64,000 nucleotides of DNA from the NCBI GenBank assembly GCA_963693305.1, contig OY855905.1, positions 26,913,937 to 26,977,936 on the forward strand. The letters are read 5' to 3'. This stretch comes from Meandrina meandrites (taxonomy: Eukaryota > Cnidaria > Anthozoa > Scleractinia > Meandrinidae). A model generated the notes under the pieces. The model had not been told where the DNA came from. It searched no databases and worked only from the letters and a program-made list of their open reading frames with translations. The translations under genes were made by a program, and so were the position numbers. Position 1 is the stretch's first letter; each line of letters opens with the position of its first letter. Of this stretch, positions 60,001 through 64,000 are shown piece by piece.

Positions 60001-62786
60001 GTCAGACTGCATTTTTATCATGAGACCAATGTACATATTCATATGCAGCTTTCTCTTTGGACAAGCAGCTCTCAAATGTTGCTTGTCCCAGGGCTCGACA
60101 CTAACTTTTCAACTTGCTAGCCTAGTGGCTAGTGACAACTTAGATGTTACTAGCCAAAAAATTTTTTCACTAGCCAACCAGTGATGTCTGCACCTTCCTC
60201 AGAGGGTCGTTTACTTTGAGAACTATCGTCTTTGCCTTTCTCTTTTTTACTGCCAGTTAAATATCCTCTTATATCCATTATGCCCGGGATTATGGAATTT
60301 TAAGAAAAACCAACAATATTCACATCTCAAACCGCTTGACAAAGTCGGCACAGTTTGTGTCACGCTTGACTGGTTTAAACGCAGCGAACGAATTTATCAT
60401 CTCAATAAATTGCGCTGGTTTTAATTTTTTTCAATGGCCTTGTGTTTTCCTTACATCAAATCTCTCAGGCCGACACCTCACAAAGGAAAATCCAGAGATT
60501 TTCCCATAAAGACTTTCAGGACTCTGCTTTTCTGTGAGACTTCTTTGGAAAAATATTGAGAAACCGAGGTGTCAGTAAGCAATGTCGACTCCTCTTTACA
60601 AACAGGCGCCAGGGTAGAAACGTTTCAAAAGCAAAACAACTATCTGAACAATACTGCAAACTGTTGTTGGCGAAATTCAAATGCTAAAAACAGCTGATTT
60701 AAATTTGGAAGGATATAAATCTTTCTCTAATTATTTTTGTAGTGGCAAGTTTTGTCAATCACCGATGTGTTGTTACGCAAAATGAAATGTTATCCCTTTA
60801 TAGTTCCGCACGATTTTGCGCATGATTTAATCAGGAGAAGCTCGTGTTTTGTTCTACTAATTTCAAAACAAAAAAGAACATCGATGTGTGCTTTCACAAA
60901 ATGCTGTCTTGTTTGTAGACTTTCTAAAAGTCGGTCGCTTCTCGTTTCCGGTTTTATAGTAGACCCCGGAGCTCTCGCGCTTCGCGCTCTGTGAGCTTGA
61001 CTTGTGGGCAAGTCTATCTTGTTTGTCAAATGCCACGCAACGAAAAGCAAACAGTCTTAAATTTGCATACGTGCTGAACAGCACGTGCCCAGTAACATGA
61101 TATGTCAACAAGAAATTCTGAGAAAAGTGTTTGCGTATGGCTTCCTTGTGAATGACAGAAACTAGTTCGGCCAATTTCACTTTGTTTACTAGCCAAAGTG
61201 GCTAGTGGAAATCGAAAACCTACTAGCCAAAACTGAATTTCTACTAGTCTGTGGCTAGTTGGCTACCGTTAGTGTCGAGCCCTGTTGTCCAGGGCAGTTG
61301 CTTGCTTGTCTTGGTTTACTTTTTGTGATTTAATCAGCAGATGATTTGTTTGGGCCCTTGCCTATTGGGTGAGAGAGCATAGAAAGTTACCTGCCTGGCA
61401 GGAAAACCTACTTGCCCTGCATGACAAGACTTGACTTTATATATAAGCAGTAAATAACAGTCTAGTACTTAAACAAGCTGTAACAAATCAAATGCAAAGT
61501 ACTTCAAGTGAAGGAGATTGCCTGATTTTGTCTGTTTTCTCTGTGTAGTTGCATTTACTGGCCTGGGCTTTATCTCTCTTTACCTTGCGGGAAAGTTACA
61601 CTGCTTCCAAGCACAGGGAAGAGGACAAGGCTGGAAATTGTGTGTTGCTTTAGCGCCTGTTACAATTGCTACAGCACTGACACTCACAAGATACTCAGAT
61701 TACCGTCATCACTGGCAAGGTACTGAACAGTAGAATTTTAATCTAGGAATTTTCTTTTTAAGTTTTGTTCTTAAATGTTTTGTTTATGCATGGCCAGGAA
61801 TTAGGCGTTTTAAACAGACACTTCTCTTCACACAATCCTTTCCTGGCCAGTAAGTGGCTTAGGTTCATGTTTGGAAACACACTTGTAAGTGAGTGACAAG
61901 GCCACAAGAACGAGTCAAGGAGAAGTTTGTGGTAGAAGCGCCTTGCTTCACACCTCAACAGCTTGGATTGCTCGCCAACTTGTTCTCGGACCCAAGCACT
62001 GCACCGGTGTCCTCCCAAATACCAGCTTGCTTGCAGGCTAGTCCTTTCCCCACAAGAGAGATAGAGAGAGGGTTGTTAAGATTAAATCCGAAAAAAAATC
62101 CATTTTGACAACATGCCTCAGCACAGTTTCATATATGTAGGGTATCTAATTAGTTTTTTCGCACACATCTGAGACACTACACAGTTCGCTGTATAACTAC
62201 ATCGGCAGTTTTGTACTTTACTGAAGCTATTTGAGAACATGACTTAGTAAATTATTTTAATGTTCTGTCGTAGGAGTTGGTTGTTCTTTAAGTTTGTGAT
62301 CCTCTTCATTCTTATTTTAATATGATTTGTTTTGCATTATAAACTTATCTCCGTACTATTGTTCCTTCTTTTACAGACATAACAGTTGGCTCAATACTAG
62401 GTGAGTTTGATGAATAACAATTATTGTGCTACCTTACACCCAGGCACTGTTGCGTTTTCACGACAAAAGGTGGAAAACAGGGAGTATGGGGCTTGATGGA
62501 AAGCAGATAAAACCCCTAGGGAGCAACATCTGGGGGTAAGGCAGGTTTTAGCATGTGTTGAAAGTCAGACAAGTACTTCTATAACCAAAATTGTTTGTTT
62601 GTTGCAGGTCTGTCCTTTGCCTATCTATGTTACAGACAGTACTACCCCGCGCTTAATAGACCACACTGTCACATGCCATACTGTGCAGTGACACCAACCA
62701 AGCTTGGTGATGAACATGATCACATGTTGCCAATGACTGTGAGGGAGATAAAGTCATTAAATCCTGTGGTGGCAAAATCACTTTGA
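57098..62786 (+). CDS. PLPP5: Phospholipid phosphatase 4/5-like (PAP2 family)
   Basis: Multi-pass membrane enzyme that dephosphorylates lipid phosphates such as phosphatidate, lysophosphatidate or diacylglycerol pyrophosphate. Exons: 57098-57186, 57979-58084, 58741-58828, 58944-59007, 59463-59587, 61549-61719, 62377-62400, 62608-62786; 846 nt, 281 aa (human PLPP4/5 about 265-270). All three PAP2 signature motifs are intact: C1 KILVGRPRP (111-119), C2 PSGH (152-155) and C3 RYSDYRHHWQD (Arg205, His211, Asp215). Hydrophobic segments lie near 14-32, 64-83, 95-112, 158-172, 185-203 and 216-229. Between C1 and C2 is the DYFWRCYPNGV...CDG loop typical of the PPAPDC1 branch. Start set at MSKMAAKL; MAAKL, three codons later, is equally possible. 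Exon 7 is only 24 nt. The PLPP4 versus PLPP5 choice is uncertain and may predate their split. Confidence 0.95.
57712..57826. repeat. (TTAA)n / TTAATTAATC simple repeat
   Basis: An almost pure TTAATTAATTAATC tract in PLPP5 intron 1, followed by unrelated AT-rich sequence and a short ATT run at 57912-57938. Confidence 0.95.
58257..58292. repeat. (ATC)n microsatellite
   Basis: TTTCATCATCATCATTATCA followed by further ATC units in PLPP5 intron 2. Confidence 0.85.
59270..59390. mobile_element. Diverged TA-type MITE, CAGTWGAATCC class
   Basis: The start is CAGTAGAGTCTTGGTTTCTG and the inverted end AGTGGAATCCCAATTTCTTG, with a CTCTATTTCCCTTTCCTTGG block like the other family members. It lies in PLPP5 intron 4, 72 bp from exon 5. 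Confidence 0.6.
60089..61284. mobile_element. 1.2-kb DNA element with CAGGGCTCGACACTAAC ends
   Basis: Exact inverted ends CAGGGCTCGACACTAAC have TTGTCC on both sides (60083-60088, 61285-61290). Reiterated subterminal ACTAGCCA / TGGCTAGT words occupy about 100 bp at each end. CAGGG termini recall hAT, but the duplication is 6 bp rather than 8. The interior has no recognisable transposase. It lies in PLPP5 intron 5. Confidence 0.88.
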
Positions 62787-62904
62787 CAACAGCTGATTTG
62801 TCAGAATTAGGTGTTAGAGTTAAGGGTAGAAAGCACCGGTATATTAGATTTGCTATACAGACAACACTTTTTTTGCAACTTGTCGCAACAGTGCTAGTAT
62901 ATGT

Positions 62905-63005
62905 GTTGTGGTTCAATTTTACCCTTAGTACAATTTGGTATCCTCCTTTGTTCTGGTGTATGTTAATATATAGTAATGAATATAAGACAAAGGAAAATAC
63001 CAATT
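62905..63005. mobile_element. MITE of the GTTGTGGTTCAA family, right end degraded
   Basis: Starts GTTGTGGTTCAATTTTACCC and holds the family centre TAATGAATATAAGACAAAGG. The right terminus reads CAATTAAAGCACACC rather than the expected inverse. It begins about 120 bp after the PLPP5 stop codon, so it may be within the 3' UTR. Confidence 0.75.
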
Positions 63006-63034
63006 AAAGCACACCAAGGGTTAAAGGGTTAAGG

Positions 63035-63135
63035 GTTGACTTGGCTTGACATGATGTGGCGTGACATGACGTGACGTGGCGTGACGTGTTATGTCATGAC
63101 TCGACTTGTCTTGACTTGACTTGACTTGACAGTGT
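63035..63135. repeat. Degenerate GACTT/GACGT pentanucleotide repeat
   Basis: Runs of TTGACTTGACTTGAC and GACGTGGCGTGACGTG, a decaying pentamer microsatellite downstream of PLPP5. Confidence 0.85.
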
Positions 63136-63166
63136 TGCAATGCAAGTTGAAAAGAGCATGGTTGTT

Positions 63167-63590
63167 AGCATTCTCATTCCCAGAGCTGCCTGTCGCTCTT
63201 AGCTGGCTGGGACCTGGGGTGCAAGGAACAAGTGGCTCGGGGACACATGATTTGATTGGCTATATTTTAACAAAGGAAATTTAAAATCAAGTCAATCAGA
63301 TCAGCCATTTACAGTGCGACTACTCGAACCGGGGCACCCTGAACAAAATTAACCAGTCACAACTGGTGTTAATTGAAAACAAAGAATAGGGACATTTTTA
63401 GGGTTAGGGTTGTTTGCGTCCTAGAACGTCATTGGTCCGTTGCTAAAAAATGTCCCTATCTTTTGTTTTCAATTAACACTGTGATTGGTTAATTTTGTTC
63501 AGGGTGCCCCGGTTCGAGTAGTCGCACTGTAAAATTACCTTACAAAGATGGGATTTTACATGAGGGACAGGTAGCTTTGGGAATGAGAAT
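63167..63590. mobile_element. 424-bp element with ATTCTCATTCCCARAGC ends, 8-bp duplication
   Basis: Left ATTCTCATTCCCAGAGCTGC (from 63170) and inverted right ATTCTCATTCCCAAAGCTAC. TGGTTGTT flanks both sides (63159-63166, 63591-63598). Its middle is a separate younger palindrome at 63312-63529. Confidence 0.8.
63312..63529. mobile_element. 218-bp TA-type hairpin MITE nested in the previous element
   Basis: The inverted ends CAGTGCGACTACTCGAACCG continue for about 85 bp each with few mismatches. TA flanks both sides (63310-63311, 63530-63531). Almost the whole element is palindromic. Tc1/mariner-type duplication. Confidence 0.9.
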
Positions 63591-64000
63591 TGGTTGTTGG
63601 GTGTATTACTACTATTGGTGTTGCCAGTTTCGGCAAAGTGTTGTATAACGTTGGGATTCAACATTGTTGTGTGACAAGTTGCAAGAAAATGTTCCCCGTG
63701 TTACTTAGCTTTTATTGGTTTATGAATTGGACAGGGCAGAAGTTTACACAAAACTACTGATACTTTATGTAAGAGGATGATGACATGTAGTGAACGGTAT
63801 TTTCTTAGAAATCCACATTTGTAACTTCTCTCTTTCCAAGGTTCTACGACAAATCTAAGTTGGTAGTCATGAGAATGCACACAATTAAGATTTTAGAATT
63901 ATAAAAATATAATAAAATGTAAAGATAATTTTAAATTTGTTCTAAGGCTTTATTCAACCAATGTAATATATATTTGTTCTCTCAGAAAGAAAGCCTTGCA

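Overview
The window is animal nuclear DNA: intron-rich genes with GT/AG introns, AT-rich intergenic sequence and a very high density of short DNA transposons, tRNA-derived SINEs and microsatellites. Repeat style and gene content suggest a marine invertebrate, most likely an anthozoan cnidarian such as a stony coral. That placement is inference; no marker gene in the window proves it.

Four complete protein-coding genes could be assembled exon by exon. In each, exon phases agree and the summed coding length is divisible by three. (1) PTCD3/mS39, plus strand, 361-35881, 31 coding exons, 728 aa: a mitochondrial small-ribosomal-subunit PPR protein. (2) MOGS, minus strand, 44809-39511, 3 exons, 808 aa: ER mannosyl-oligosaccharide glucosidase I (GH63). 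(3) ACTR1 (centractin/Arp1), minus strand, 56903-48631, 17 exons, 376 aa: the actin-like filament of dynactin. (4) A PLPP4/5-like phospholipid phosphatase, plus strand, 57098-62786, 8 exons, 281 aa. ACTR1 and PLPP5 are head to head, with 194 bp between their start codons. PTCD3 and MOGS are tail to tail. The four are housekeeping genes with no shared pathway, so the cluster does not look like a functional operon-like unit.

The rest is repeats. In PTCD3 intron 1 (432-5377) lies a 2.1 kb DNA transposon with a KDZ-like transposase remnant and large palindromic subterminal arrays, then an inverted-repeat element and a SINE cluster. PTCD3 intron 4 (7312-13070) is filled by a 4.7 kb inverted-repeat structure of satellite arms, an inner palindrome and a nested Harbinger-type MITE. 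Later introns and the intergenic regions (35882-39510, 44810-48630, 62787-64000) hold many MITEs. Several have readable target-site duplications: TTAA (piggyBac-like), 9 bp (Mutator-like), TAA/TTA (Harbinger-like), TA (Tc1/pogo-like) and 5-7 bp types.

The least ordinary pattern is a set of four loci (10.5, 24.4, 27.7-28.7 and 55.9 kb) that share a CTAACCG/GGTTAGC-type core between flanking short tandem repeats unrelated from locus to locus. No bacterial-style systems, CRISPR arrays, rRNA genes or intact canonical tRNA genes were seen.
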